Source: Chitinophaga pinensis
GTDB lineage: Bacteria > Bacteroidota > Bacteroidia > UKL13-3
NCBI GenBank assembly: GCA_945861965.1
Contig: CAMAWM010000022.1
Location: 1 to 35,341 of the forward strand
Reading direction: 5' to 3'
DNA: 35,341 nt
Part shown: positions 7,382-16,216 of the stretch, in pieces
Position numbering within the stretch: the first letter of the stretch is position 1
Layout: each line of letters begins with the position of its first letter
Notes under the pieces: generated by a model
The model's input: the letters and a program-made list of their open reading frames with translations, nothing else
What the model was told of the DNA's origin: nothing
Database searches by the model: none
Translations under genes and position numbers: made by a program

Positions 7382-8293
7382 CTATAGTTTACTAAAGTTT
7401 TTTATATGATTCATAATTTGTTCGAAATCTGTTGGTTCAAACCATGTAATTTCTTTATCTCTAGTAAACCAAGTCACTTGTCGCTTAGCATAATTTCGAG
7501 TATGTTGTTTGATTAATTCAATTGCTTTTTCTAATGTATTTTTCCCTTCAAAATACTCGAAAATTTCTGAATATCCAACAGTTTGTAGAGCATAGTGGCT
7601 TTTGTGATTCATTACATTTTCGCACTCTTTTATCAAACCTTTTTCAATCATTTGATCCACTCTTTGATTAATTCTTTCATATAATTTTTCGCGAGATGTG
7701 TTCAATCCAATTTTAACAATTTTAAAATCTCTTTCCGACTTTTTCGAATGGATAATTTCTTCAAATTCTTTTCCAACAGTTGTTGCAATTTCAATTGCAC
7801 GCATCAATCGTTGTGGGTTTTTTTGATCAATCGTTTGATATCTAACTGCATCAATTTTTTTTAATCTATTCTGCAATCCTTCAATTCCATTTTTTGCATA
7901 AAACTGTATTATTTCTTCTCTCAAATTATTGTCAATTTGTGGTAGTGTGTGAAGTCCTTCCCACAATGCTTTTACATATAATCCAGAACCGCCAACCATC
8001 AATACATAATTTTTTAATTCGAAAAGCGAATTAATTTTTATCAATGCATCGCGTTCGAATTCACCTGCTGAATAATTTTCAATTATTGATTTGTTATTAA
8101 TAAAATGATGTGGAATTTTTGAAAGATCATTCTCAGATGGTTTTGCTGTACCTATTTCAAACTCTCTGTAAAATTGCCTGCTATCAGCCGAAATGATTTC
8201 TGTATTAAACTGTTCGGCAATTTTTATTGCCATTTCTGTTTTGCCTATTGCTGTTGGTCCTACAATGCTAATTAGTGTTTTTGACTTAGGCAT
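7382..8293 (-). CDS. miaA: tRNA dimethylallyltransferase
   Basis: MiaA adds a dimethylallyl group from DMAPP to adenosine 37 of tRNAs that read UNN codons. The P-loop is GPTAIGKT (12-19). ISADSRQFYREFEIGTAKP follows, where family members usually have SADSxQxYRxxxIGTAKP, and then the conserved GGSGLYVKAL and a TVGYSEIFEY motif. The Arg-rich C-terminal RNA-binding part ends in QHTRNYAKRQVTWFTRD. The product is 303 residues. I use the ATG at 8293, not a TTG two codons upstream; this start overlaps the preceding glycosyltransferase stop by eight bases, suggesting translational coupling. MtaB, which modifies the same tRNA position in other tRNAs, is encoded elsewhere in the window. Confidence 0.94.
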   Translation of the reverse strand: MPKSKTLISIVGPTAIGKTEMAIKIAEQFNTEIISADSRQFYREFEIGTAKPSENDLSKIPHHFINNKSIIENYSAGEFERDALIKINSLFELKNYVLMVGGSGLYVKALWEGLHTLPQIDNNLREEIIQFYAKNGIEGLQNRLKKIDAVRYQTIDQKNPQRLMRAIEIATTVGKEFEEIIHSKKSERDFKIVKIGLNTSREKLYERINQRVDQMIEKGLIKECENVMNHKSHYALQTVGYSEIFEYFEGKNTLEKAIELIKQHTRNYAKRQVTWFTRDKEITWFEPTDFEQIMNHIKNFSKL

Positions 8294-9431
8294 TCGCAAT
8301 CAGTTTTTGATACAAATCTAAAAGTAGTATTTCTTGGCTTTCCCAATTGTATTTTTCATCAATAGCAGCTTTGCATGAGTTTACACAATTGTCATAAAAT
8401 GTTTTATCAGTAAATAGTTTTTTTAATGCAGTCGCAATTTCATTGGGATTTTGCAAATCAACGGCTATACCGATTGGAAATTTGTTAAGCACTTCGGTAT
8501 AAATTTCGGAATTGCAAAAAATAGAAGGCAGCCCAATTGCCATGTACTCAAAAAATTTTCTTTCGTGTGAAACCAGCATGTTTTCTGGTTGATTTTTTAT
8601 GCAAATACCTACTTTACATTGCATAGATATTTGATAGCCCGTATCCATATCTAAGTAGCCATAAAAATGAAAATTATCTTTGACTTCTTTCCATCTTGGA
8701 TGCTCGTCAAAACCAGGATTAGTACGAGCTCCATAATAACCTACACAATGAACATATACTGGAAAATTTTCTTGTTTTAATAAATAAACCGCATCCAAAA
8801 GTTTACCAAAATCATAATACATATCTTTAATCATTCCGATATAAAACAAATGATTTCCGGGTAATATATTTCTGTCTTCGATGCAATATTTTTTCATTTG
8901 ATTGGCATCAGCATAATTTTGAATTACGGTGTATTGATTTTTCTTTACTTGAAAAATAGGAAGAAATTTTTCGTGAGCAACAACAGGAATAAAATGAAGG
9001 AATTTAGATGCTATTTTCAGCGTCAATTCGTAGGCATTTGCAATTATTTTTTTTCTGCTTTCTGGAATCCAAGGTTTGAGTAGAATGTCTTGTTTTGTGT
9101 TTTCATGAATATCATAAATTACTTTTTTTCCTAAAAGCGAAAAGATAATTCCAAAAGGTATCATCTCTGCATCGTGAATATGGTATATTTTCGCTTTTGT
9201 TTTTATAGCCAATTTAAAAACTTTCAAAGAGCTTGAAAACATTCTTTGAATTCGGCTTTCAGGTTTTGGAATGCCAATGATATTTACATCATTTCTTATT
9301 CCAGTAAAGTTTCCTATTCCAATAAAAGTTGCATCAAAGTGTTTTGCAAGACTTACGCATTCGCGGTGAAATACGCGCGTATCAATAATACTGTGTACAG
9401 TTGAAAAATGACAAACTTTTATTTTACTCAA
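8286..9431 (-). CDS. Glycosyltransferase, GT4-like (GT-B fold)
   Basis: The 381-residue protein looks like a GT-B fold glycosyltransferase that moves a sugar from a nucleotide sugar to a glycan or lipid acceptor. The N-terminal half starts KVCHFSTVHSIIDTRVFHRE, typical of one GT4 subgroup, with KIYHIHDAEMIPFG near 80-93. The C-terminal half has FYIGMIKDMYYDFGKLLDAV and then FFEYMAIGLPSIF, the donor-binding region where most GT4 enzymes have an E(x7)E motif. No ATG is available at the N terminus; the start is a TTG at 9431, with an in-frame stop four codons upstream. It is placed between coaD (64 bases away) and miaA (overlapping), an unusual position for a sugar transferase. The acceptor is unknown. 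Confidence 0.82.
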   Translation of the reverse strand: MSKIKVCHFSTVHSIIDTRVFHRECVSLAKHFDATFIGIGNFTGIRNDVNIIGIPKPESRIQRMFSSSLKVFKLAIKTKAKIYHIHDAEMIPFGIIFSLLGKKVIYDIHENTKQDILLKPWIPESRKKIIANAYELTLKIASKFLHFIPVVAHEKFLPIFQVKKNQYTVIQNYADANQMKKYCIEDRNILPGNHLFYIGMIKDMYYDFGKLLDAVYLLKQENFPVYVHCVGYYGARTNPGFDEHPRWKEVKDNFHFYGYLDMDTGYQISMQCKVGICIKNQPENMLVSHERKFFEYMAIGLPSIFCNSEIYTEVLNKFPIGIAVDLQNPNEIATALKKLFTDKTFYDNCVNSCKAAIDEKYNWESQEILLLDLYQKLIANA

Positions 9432-9495
9432 TTTAATATTTCAGTTATTAAGTATAATTGAAGTGTTTATTTTTGATTGGACATTAATTGAAATT

Positions 9496-9954
9496 TTACC
9501 ACTTCACTTCTTTAGGCAAAAACATAGCAGCATCGCCACCATTACGAATCAAATCGCGCACAACAGATGAACTGATTGGAGTAAAAGTTGGGTCGCACAT
9601 TAAAAAGATTGTTTCTGTTTGTGGATGTATTAATTTATTCATCTGTGCAATGTTTTTTTCGTAATCAAAATCTGCCATTGTACGAATTCCACGTAAAATA
9701 TAATTTGCTTCGATTTTATCACAAAAGTTAACTGTCAATCCTTCGTAAACTTCAGCTCGTACTTTTGTAGCATTGCTGAAAATACTGTTCACCCAATTTA
9801 GTCTTTGTTCAATTTTAAACAAAGTTGCTTTTGAACTATTATGCCCAATTCCGACAACAATCTCATCAAACATTGGCATGGCGCGTTCAATGATATTAAC
9901 ATGTCCGATGGTTATTGGATCGAATGTACCTGGAAATAATGCGATGCGTTTCAT
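9496..9954 (-). CDS. coaD: Phosphopantetheine adenylyltransferase
   Basis: CoaD transfers AMP from ATP to 4'-phosphopantetheine, the next-to-last step in coenzyme A synthesis. The N-terminal nucleotidyltransferase motif is FPGTFDPITIGHV, with the TxGH core ending at His18. The family motif YILRGIRTMADFDYEKNIAQMN lies near residues 86-107, and the second nucleotide-binding motif ISSSVVRDLIRNGG near 127-140. The length of 152 residues is normal. The start is the ATG at 9954, 12 bases after the rsmD stop. This rsmD-coaD pairing is common in bacteria. Confidence 0.95.
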   Translation of the reverse strand: MKRIALFPGTFDPITIGHVNIIERAMPMFDEIVVGIGHNSSKATLFKIEQRLNWVNSIFSNATKVRAEVYEGLTVNFCDKIEANYILRGIRTMADFDYEKNIAQMNKLIHPQTETIFLMCDPTFTPISSSVVRDLIRNGGDAAMFLPKEVKW

Positions 9955-9966
9955 GGTTGCTTGTTA

Positions 9967-10503
9967 TTATAAATATTTAAAAAAACTAAATGCACTTTGT
10001 CCGTATTTTCTTTTTTCAAAAAAACCTATTTCGTGGCTTAAATCCAAATTGTTTTCGTGTTCAACAATTAACCAACCTCCTTGTTTCAGTATTTTATTAT
10101 CGAAAATTAGTTGAGGTAAAGTTATTATTTTTTCCAATTTGTATGGAGCATCAGCAAAAATAATATCAAAAACATTGGTACATTGTTTTAAAAAAACAAA
10201 CACATCTTTTTTATGGATTTCAAGTGCGTTGAAATCAAATTTTATTTTTGATTCTTTAATAAATTTTACACAGCCAAAGTCTATATCTACTGCTGTAACA
10301 GCTAATGAGCCGCGACTGCAAAACTCATAAGAAACGTTTCCGGTTCCGCTAAACAAATCCAATGCAGAAATTGAATTTAAATCAAAATTGTTTTCTAAGA
10401 TATTAAATAAACTTTCTTTTGCCATATCAGTCGTTGGCCTCACAGGCAAATTTTTGGGTGCATGTATAATTATGCCTTTGTTTTTGCCACTAATTATTCG
10501 CAC
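9967..10503 (-). CDS. rsmD: 16S rRNA (guanine(966)-N2)-methyltransferase-like protein with altered catalytic motif
   Basis: RsmD methylates a guanine in 16S rRNA on the assembling small subunit. The family hallmark VRPTTDMAKESLFNIL is at 21-36 and the SAM-binding motif DLFSGTGN at 49-56. The catalytic motif, normally (D/N)PPY or DPPF, reads DAPY at 118-121, so the first Pro is Ala. The start is GTG at 10503: MRIISGKNKG is the usual N terminus and no ATG is available. It overlaps the end of the DUF3822 gene by ten bases and precedes coaD by 12, matching the frequent rsmD-coaD arrangement. The length of 178 residues is normal. Identity is firm; activity with the changed motif is less certain. 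Confidence 0.88.
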   Translation of the reverse strand: MRIISGKNKGIIIHAPKNLPVRPTTDMAKESLFNILENNFDLNSISALDLFSGTGNVSYEFCSRGSLAVTAVDIDFGCVKFIKESKIKFDFNALEIHKKDVFVFLKQCTNVFDIIFADAPYKLEKIITLPQLIFDNKILKQGGWLIVEHENNLDLSHEIGFFEKRKYGQSAFSFFKYL

Positions 10504-11369
10504 AGCAATACGCTTGAACTATGGAAATAAAATTGTGATGGAATTTTATAAAAGCTTTCTGGATATCCAAATTGAGTCAATCTGTCGCCAAATAGTATTC
10601 TGTTGCAATATTTTTTAAGTAATGAATATAAAGTATCGTCTGCTGTAATGTTGCCGTACAAATGCAAACTGAAATCTGCCGAAATGCCTAACTGTTCAGC
10701 GGCAGCTAAAATGTAATAAATAACATCGGTGTCGCTTTCGTATTTAAAATTGTTATAAAATTTTAATTGTCTGCCTTCGATTTTTAAAATTTCAAAGTAA
10801 TTTGAATGTATATTAATATATAATTTCTTTGATGAATTTATTTCATCGTGTTGCACTTCACAAGCTTTTATAAAAAGCAAACTTTGGTGAATTATATCGG
10901 CAGTTGGTAAATTAAAACGGATAAATTTTAAAGTTTCGTTTCTTAGATTAAATAAGCTAGTAATGTTAAAAATATTCAACTTGCAATTCATAACCTGAGA
11001 GTTTGGTAAGATGGTGTGATTTACTTGAAAATACTTTTCCATCTCAACAATATTATTAAGCGAATTTGGAACCAAAGTGCAGATTTCGTTACATATAATA
11101 ACTCGTTTACTTTTATACACAGGTTTAAATTCATTGGTAATTTCTGTGATAAGTTTTAATTCATCGTATTTCATTTCTAAAAAATTGCATGTTTTGCAAG
11201 CAAAAATTTTGAATGAAACAATCTTATTAATCTGTACATCGCCAACCACAGAAATCATTTCGTTTTGGCTAATTAATAAATAATAATTGTACCTGAAACT
11301 GCTTTCAGGATTGTAATCCTTGTCAATAAATTCCTTGATTTCGAGTTGAATTTTGTTTTCTGTTTGCAT
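10494..11369 (-). CDS. DUF3822 family protein
   Basis: This protein of about 291 residues belongs to the DUF3822 family found next to rsmD-coaD in Bacteroidota; its function is not established. It has an N-terminal YNYYLLISQNEMISVVGD segment and later FIKACEVQHDEINSSKKLYINIHSNYFEIL, a pattern that suggests a divergent actin/ASKHA-like fold. The fold is inference from sequence texture, not from motifs I could prove. An open frame extends to 11504, but I choose the ATG at 11369 because the extension is Phe/Lys-rich, unlike the family, and would run into the divergent thioesterase gene. It overlaps rsmD by ten bases and is probably the first gene of the run ending in lipB. Confidence 0.75.
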   Translation of the reverse strand: MQTENKIQLEIKEFIDKDYNPESSFRYNYYLLISQNEMISVVGDVQINKIVSFKIFACKTCNFLEMKYDELKLITEITNEFKPVYKSKRVIICNEICTLVPNSLNNIVEMEKYFQVNHTILPNSQVMNCKLNIFNITSLFNLRNETLKFIRFNLPTADIIHQSLLFIKACEVQHDEINSSKKLYINIHSNYFEILKIEGRQLKFYNNFKYESDTDVIYYILAAAEQLGISADFSLHLYGNITADDTLYSLLKKYCNRILFGDRLTQFGYPESFYKIPSQFYFHSSSVLLCE

Positions 11370-11429
11370 AGCTACGCTTACATTCGCAAAATATTTTTTC
11401 TTTTTGATAAATAAAAAAATAATTGACAA

Positions 11430-11888
11430 ATGAGCAAAACAAAATTTATTCCTCAAAATCCTAACTTTAAAAAAATGGTTGAATCCAGAATTAGAGGAAA
11501 TCATTTTATGAATTTTGTTGGGATTGAGATAACAACCATAGAACCTGGATTTGTAGAAGGAGAATTGAAATTAAGAGATGAATTGCTTCAGCAATTAGGG
11601 TTTGTTCATGGCGGTGTTAGCTCAACTTTGGCTGATGTTGTTATGGGATTTGCAGCCTATTCATTGGTTAAAGAAGGTCAAGGAGTTGTTACGGTTGATT
11701 TGAAAGTTAATTTTGTTAGCCCTGGAAAAGGAGAAAAATTAAAGGCTGTTGGAAGAGTGTATAAAGCTGGGAATAAACTTTTTTTCTGCGAAGGTGAAAT
11801 TTATGTCATACATGGAAATACGGAATTGTTAATTGCAAAATCTGATTCAATCATGACAGTGCTGAATCCTGAGGATTATTTGAAATAA
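11430..11888 (+). CDS. PaaI-type hotdog-fold thioesterase
   Basis: The 152-residue protein has the hotdog thioesterase signature of the PaaI family, which hydrolyses acyl-CoA thioesters: FVHGGVSSTLADVVMGFAA near 54-72, with the HGG/D region typical of the active site, then VTVDLKVNFVSPGKGEKLKAVGRV, the central hotdog strand pair. The physiological acyl-CoA is not visible. It starts at an ATG 60 bases from the divergent DUF3822 gene. Its stop lies two bases from the stop of the convergent TonB-dependent receptor gene, so no separate terminator fits between them. A weak -7-like box (TACATTCG, 11379-11386) lies 43 bases upstream of the ATG. Confidence 0.88.
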   Translation: MSKTKFIPQNPNFKKMVESRIRGNHFMNFVGIEITTIEPGFVEGELKLRDELLQQLGFVHGGVSSTLADVVMGFAAYSLVKEGQGVVTVDLKVNFVSPGKGEKLKAVGRVYKAGNKLFFCEGEIYVIHGNTELLIAKSDSIMTVLNPEDYLK

Positions 11889-11890
11889 AT

Positions 11891-14098
11891 TTAATATTTA
11901 TACTTCACACAAATCCAAAAATTTCTTCCAGAAGCGCTAATGCCTGAAGCAAAATAACGATAATTTCGATCGAGTATATTATCTATTCCAGCCTGAATTT
12001 GAAATCTATTGTTGCCTAATTCATAGCTGCTTCTTACATTTAAAGTAAACCAAGCTGGAGTGCCATTTGCAGTTGCATATTGTTGGTTGTCTTCTCCCTG
12101 AAGGTTGTAGTCTTTGATGCTTTTATCCCCGTTAAATAAACTAAAAAATTCAATTTGAAGTTTTTGTTTGTGATAGAGTATTGATAGTTTTCCAAACACG
12201 GGCGAAATATGATCTAATGGATAATCGCTGCTATCTGTTTTAATTCTACCATAAGTATAATTCAAGTTTCCGCTTAATCGTATATGCCAAGTAATGTCTA
12301 ATTTTAATCCTAAACTGTAACCATAAAGATAAGCTTCGCGTCCGTTTTGATTGCTATAGGCAGCTGCTTTTATTCCATCATACATTACAGAATCAAGTCC
12401 GTTGAGTGTTGATTTATTTACAGTTATTGCATCTGTCATTTGTGTAAAATATCCAACAGTTTCTATTCTTAATTTTTCGAAAAACATTTTGTTTAAGCCA
12501 ATTTCATAGTTGATAGTTTTTTCTGGTTTTAGGTTCATATTCGGCAATATTGCTTTCCCATTTTGACCGCTTTTTGATTCAAATGTTTTTCCCATATCAT
12601 CCAAGTTAGGTGCTCTAAAACCAGTGGAGATAGTTGACCAAATTTTCCAACTTTCCTTAGGCAAATAGGTAATTCCTAATGTTCCGTTTAACGCACTATT
12701 GTTTTGCGAAAATGTGTTTTGATCTAAAAAATCAAAAAATGTTTTGTCAATTACTTTTGATTCAAGAGAAACAAAACTAAAACGCAATCCATCGCTAATA
12801 ATTAATTTAGGAGAAATTTCAATGGAGTGGCTTATGTAAGATGCAAACGTATTCATATTTGTACCTCCATCAGGATATCGTGAAGATAAATTGCTGCGAT
12901 TAGATGTTGCTATATTTTCACTATAAGCGGATGATTTTACAAAATTGTAAATGTATTCAACACCGTAACGAATTTCATTTTTCATTACTTGTTTGTAAAA
13001 ATCAGCATTCAAACTACTAACATGTACGTATTCATTTCTGTGGTTTAATTTGTCGCTCAACCAGTTTCTGTTGTGTCGACTTTCTTCAAGGTATTGGTAT
13101 GCAAAAGTTAAGTGCGCTTTGTCATACATTTTATGTTGAGATGACAATTCCAAATGATAAGCAGCAAGTGTTCTCAACTCAGGACCATAATACCAAACTG
13201 CAGAATTAAACTTGCCCGATGAATTTATTTCGCTCAGCCTATCGTATCTTGGAACTTCATTCGTATTTGAATAGTGTAAGTTGATTTTATGTTTTACATT
13301 TTTGTTTTTTTGAAACAGAATCTTTTGCATAAAATCGTATTGTAAATATCCCGACAAAGTCTGTAATAGAGGATCAGAATTCAATAATATGGTGTCTTTG
13401 TTATTTATTCTTCTTTGTATGTATTTTCTTAAACCAAGACTGTCTATTTCAGGGCATCTATTTTTACCTTGCATTAAATCATCAAAAGTTGAAAATGAAA
13501 AACTGCTTAAAAAAGCCCAATTGGTTAATCCTTTTTGCAAATCAAGGTGAACAGTATTTTCATTGTTTGAAGTTGAATAACGATAATGTGAACCAACAGA
13601 AAGTTTACTTTTCAAGATAGGGTTTTTAGTATTAAAACTCATAACGCCACCCAATGCATCACTACCATACATAACGCTTCCTGGACCAAAAACAATTTCT
13701 ATTTTGTCTAAACTATTTTGGTCGATGCGTAATATATTTTGCAAATGTCCTGCACGATAAATTGCATTATTCATACGAATTCCGTCAACTACTAACAGGA
13801 TTTTATTGGCTTCAAAACCCCGAATGACAGGACTTCCAGCGCCAGCTTGGCTTTTTTGGACAAACACATTTCCAGTTTGTGTAAGCAAATCCGCAGTGTT
13901 CTGTTGATTCATAAAACCAATCTCTTTGGCTTTTATAATATCAATTTGTTTTGGAATGTCTTTCAGTTTTTCTTCCACTCGATTGGCGGAGATAATAACT
14001 TCATTCAATGTGTTTTTTACACTGCTGGTACTGTCAAGAATTTGTGCATTTGCACTATGAAATAAAAGTAAAAAAAGTATAAGTAGGAGGGCTTTCAA
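11891..14098 (-). CDS. TonB-dependent receptor, heme/hemoglobin-receptor type
   Basis: This outer-membrane receptor of about 735 residues imports a bound ligand using TonB energy. Residues 1-18 form a compact signal peptide (LLLILFLLLF core, SANA before Gln19). A TonB-box-like stretch LNEVIISANR is at 31-40. The plug domain (about 45-157) contains SPVIRGFEANKILLVVDGIR, NNAIYRAGHLQN and FGPGSVMYGSDALGGV, closely resembling the hemoglobin/transferrin receptor subgroup. The rest is a beta barrel with NILDRNYRYFASGISASGRNF near the end. The frame continues upstream to a TTG at 14146, but that adds 16 charged residues before the signal peptide and overlaps the previous gene; the TTG at 14098 gives a clean leader 11 bases after the upstream stop. 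Heme is a guess from family similarity. Confidence 0.87.
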   Translation of the reverse strand: MKALLLILFLLLFHSANAQILDSTSSVKNTLNEVIISANRVEEKLKDIPKQIDIIKAKEIGFMNQQNTADLLTQTGNVFVQKSQAGAGSPVIRGFEANKILLVVDGIRMNNAIYRAGHLQNILRIDQNSLDKIEIVFGPGSVMYGSDALGGVMSFNTKNPILKSKLSVGSHYRYSTSNNENTVHLDLQKGLTNWAFLSSFSFSTFDDLMQGKNRCPEIDSLGLRKYIQRRINNKDTILLNSDPLLQTLSGYLQYDFMQKILFQKNKNVKHKINLHYSNTNEVPRYDRLSEINSSGKFNSAVWYYGPELRTLAAYHLELSSQHKMYDKAHLTFAYQYLEESRHNRNWLSDKLNHRNEYVHVSSLNADFYKQVMKNEIRYGVEYIYNFVKSSAYSENIATSNRSNLSSRYPDGGTNMNTFASYISHSIEISPKLIISDGLRFSFVSLESKVIDKTFFDFLDQNTFSQNNSALNGTLGITYLPKESWKIWSTISTGFRAPNLDDMGKTFESKSGQNGKAILPNMNLKPEKTINYEIGLNKMFFEKLRIETVGYFTQMTDAITVNKSTLNGLDSVMYDGIKAAAYSNQNGREAYLYGYSLGLKLDITWHIRLSGNLNYTYGRIKTDSSDYPLDHISPVFGKLSILYHKQKLQIEFFSLFNGDKSIKDYNLQGEDNQQYATANGTPAWFTLNVRSSYELGNNRFQIQAGIDNILDRNYRYFASGISASGRNFWICVKYKY

Positions 14099-14109
14099 GT
14101 TAGTTGAAA

Positions 14110-15240
14110 TTATAGTTCTAACAATTTTTCGCAAAGATGATTCCAAGTAAATTTTTGTTTCTCTATTTTGATATTTTCAATAAAAAAATCTTCGCGATTA
14201 TTGGTATAAAAATCAAGAATGCTGTCTGCTATTTCTACTTTATTTTTGTTTGCAACGTATCCAACTTTATCGTGTGGAACTAATTCTGCCAATCCGCCAA
14301 CATTTGTTACCAGCATAGGTTTGTCGTAAAAATAGGCGATTTGCGTTACACCACTTTGTGTGGCATTCAAGTAAGTTTGAGCAACCAAATCACAAGCACT
14401 AAAATATTTTCCTACTTCGTTGTTTGGAATAAAGTCTGTCCTTAAAATAATTTCATTTTTCAGATTTAATTTTTCAATTAATTCAATGTAAGATTTTTTG
14501 TCTTCGTAAAATTCTCCTGCAATAATTAATTTTAGATTTAATTTTCTTAAACGTTCGTCCGCAAAACTTTCGAGCAACAATTTCAAACCTTTATACTTCC
14601 GAATGAATCCAAAAAACAAAATGTACTTGCAGTTTTCATCTAAATTTAAATGCTTTTTAGCCTCTGATTTTGCAATCGTTTCCCCAAACATGTCGTACAT
14701 TGGATGTGGCACATATTTTTTAGGTTTGCCAGCAACAAAATTTTCGATTTGGTCAAATACTTCGCGACTCATACTTAAAAAACCATCGCAACTGTTCAAA
14801 AAATATTTTGTTAAAGTCGTATCAAAAAACCTGCGTTCGTGAGGAATTACATTGTCTGTGATTGCAATTATTTTTGTTTTCTTATTTCTCTTTAATTGTC
14901 TTGCAATAGTTCCAAAAGCTGGAGCCATAAAACTTAGCCAATAACGAAAAATAACGAGATCGTAATTTTGTTTTGAAAATTTTCGTCCAAGCGAAAACCA
15001 ATTGAAAGGATTAATTGAATTGATTAAGGAATGAATTTTTATATCGTTTGGTTTTGAATCCGATGAAAATTGTGATTTACCTGGAAATAAAAATTCAGGA
15101 TATTGAAGTTTGAAACTTAAGATTTCGCATTCGAATCCCATTGAGATAAATTCTCGACAAAGTCGTTCATCATAAGTCGCCAAACCGCCACGCAGAGGAT
15201 GAGCTGGACCCACAATGAGTATTTTTTTCTTACTCGTCAA
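14110..15240 (-). CDS. Glycosyltransferase, GT4 family
   Basis: The 376-residue protein has a typical GT-B/GT4 layout. The N terminus is KKILIVGPAHPLRGGLATYD, whose GG loop binds the donor phosphate. The second domain opens with ILFFGFIRKYKGLKLLLESF, and the donor site follows as ATQSGVTQIAYFYDKP and VGGLAELV near residues 300-335. It probably adds a sugar to a lipid-linked or surface glycan at the cytoplasmic face. The start is TTG at 15240: no ATG is near, and the TTG overlaps the upstream GT2 gene's GAC GAG TAA end by 11 bases, so translation is probably coupled. It precedes the TonB-dependent receptor by 11 bases. Sugar and acceptor are unknown. Confidence 0.88.
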   Translation of the reverse strand: MTSKKKILIVGPAHPLRGGLATYDERLCREFISMGFECEILSFKLQYPEFLFPGKSQFSSDSKPNDIKIHSLINSINPFNWFSLGRKFSKQNYDLVIFRYWLSFMAPAFGTIARQLKRNKKTKIIAITDNVIPHERRFFDTTLTKYFLNSCDGFLSMSREVFDQIENFVAGKPKKYVPHPMYDMFGETIAKSEAKKHLNLDENCKYILFFGFIRKYKGLKLLLESFADERLRKLNLKLIIAGEFYEDKKSYIELIEKLNLKNEIILRTDFIPNNEVGKYFSACDLVAQTYLNATQSGVTQIAYFYDKPMLVTNVGGLAELVPHDKVGYVANKNKVEIADSILDFYTNNREDFFIENIKIEKQKFTWNHLCEKLLEL

Positions 15241-16195
15241 TTCCTAATTTTTTTGTAATTCCATAAGTGTTTCTTTCGCTTGCATTTCGCGAAATCATTT
15301 CGCCAATAAATCCAGCTAAAAATAATTGGACACCTATAATCGTAGCAACCAAAGCAATATAAAATAAAGGTTGGTCAGTAACATTTCTATTTAATGGCAG
15401 ATTGTTTATGATATGATAAACTTTAAATGAAATCAGATAACAGGTTACTAAAAATCCGCCTATAAAACTTATCAAACCCATTACGCCAAAAAAGTGCATT
15501 GGTTTTTTTGCAAATCGAGAAACAAAGAAAATGGTCAATAAATCTAAAAATCCGTTAAAAAATCGAGCCATTCCACCAAATTTCGTTTTGCCGTATTTTC
15601 TTTTGCGATGTTGAACTACTTTTTCACCAATCTTTTTGAAACCAGCCCATTTTGCGATAACCGGAATGTATCGGTGCATTTCGTTGTAAACCTCAATAGA
15701 TTTTACTACATCGCTTCGATAAGCCTTTAAACCGCAGTTAAAGTCGTGCAAAGGTATTTTTGAAATGCAGCGTGTTACGCCATTAAATATTTTTGTTGGA
15801 ATCGTTTTGCTTAATGGATCGTATCGTTTCTTTTTCCATCCACTTACTAAATCAAAACCATCTTCGGTAATCATTTTATACAATGCCGGAATTTCATCTG
15901 GATCATCTTGCATATCGGCATCCATTGTAATCACAACATCGCCTTTGCTTGCATGAAATGCAACATTCATTGCGGCAGATTTGCCGTAATTTCTTCTGAA
16001 TTTTATTGCTTTTATTGCGTTATTTTTTTGCTGAAGTTGTTCTACAATTTGCCAACTTGAATCGGTACTTCCATCATCAACTAAAATTATTTCATACGAA
16101 AAATTATTTTCATTCATCGTTCGTTCAATCCACGAAATCAATTCGGCCAATGATTCTTCTTCGTTTAGAAAAGGGATAACAACTGAAATTTGCAT
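15230..16195 (-). CDS. GT2 family polyprenyl-phosphate glycosyltransferase (ArnC/DPM1-like)
   Basis: The 321-residue GT-A enzyme starts MQISVVIPFLNEEESL, followed by VDDGSTDSSW near 41-50 and the metal-binding VITMDADMQDDPDEI near 88-102. HDFNCGLKAY near 150-159 is typical of enzymes that load a sugar onto undecaprenyl or dolichyl phosphate. Two C-terminal membrane segments (about 235-258 and 270-300) anchor it in the inner membrane, as in GtrB/ArnC-type proteins. It lies 21 bases after the DUF4199 gene and overlaps the next glycosyltransferase. This suggests a small glycan-modification operon: this enzyme charges the carrier lipid and another enzyme uses it. Which sugar is unknown. Confidence 0.9.
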   Translation of the reverse strand: MQISVVIPFLNEEESLAELISWIERTMNENNFSYEIILVDDGSTDSSWQIVEQLQQKNNAIKAIKFRRNYGKSAAMNVAFHASKGDVVITMDADMQDDPDEIPALYKMITEDGFDLVSGWKKKRYDPLSKTIPTKIFNGVTRCISKIPLHDFNCGLKAYRSDVVKSIEVYNEMHRYIPVIAKWAGFKKIGEKVVQHRKRKYGKTKFGGMARFFNGFLDLLTIFFVSRFAKKPMHFFGVMGLISFIGGFLVTCYLISFKVYHIINNLPLNRNVTDQPLFYIALVATIIGVQLFLAGFIGEMISRNASERNTYGITKKLGIDE

Positions 16196-16216
16196 AGTAA
16201 TTTAAGTCTATTTTTT

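Noticed and set aside
11370-11504. N-terminal extension of the DUF3822 protein
   Set aside because: The extension is Phe/Lys-rich, unlike the family, and overlaps the start of the divergent thioesterase gene; the ATG at 11369 is preferred.
14099-14146. Longer start for the TonB-dependent receptor
   Set aside because: It would place 16 charged residues before an otherwise ideal signal peptide and overlap the upstream gene; the TTG at 14098 is preferred.
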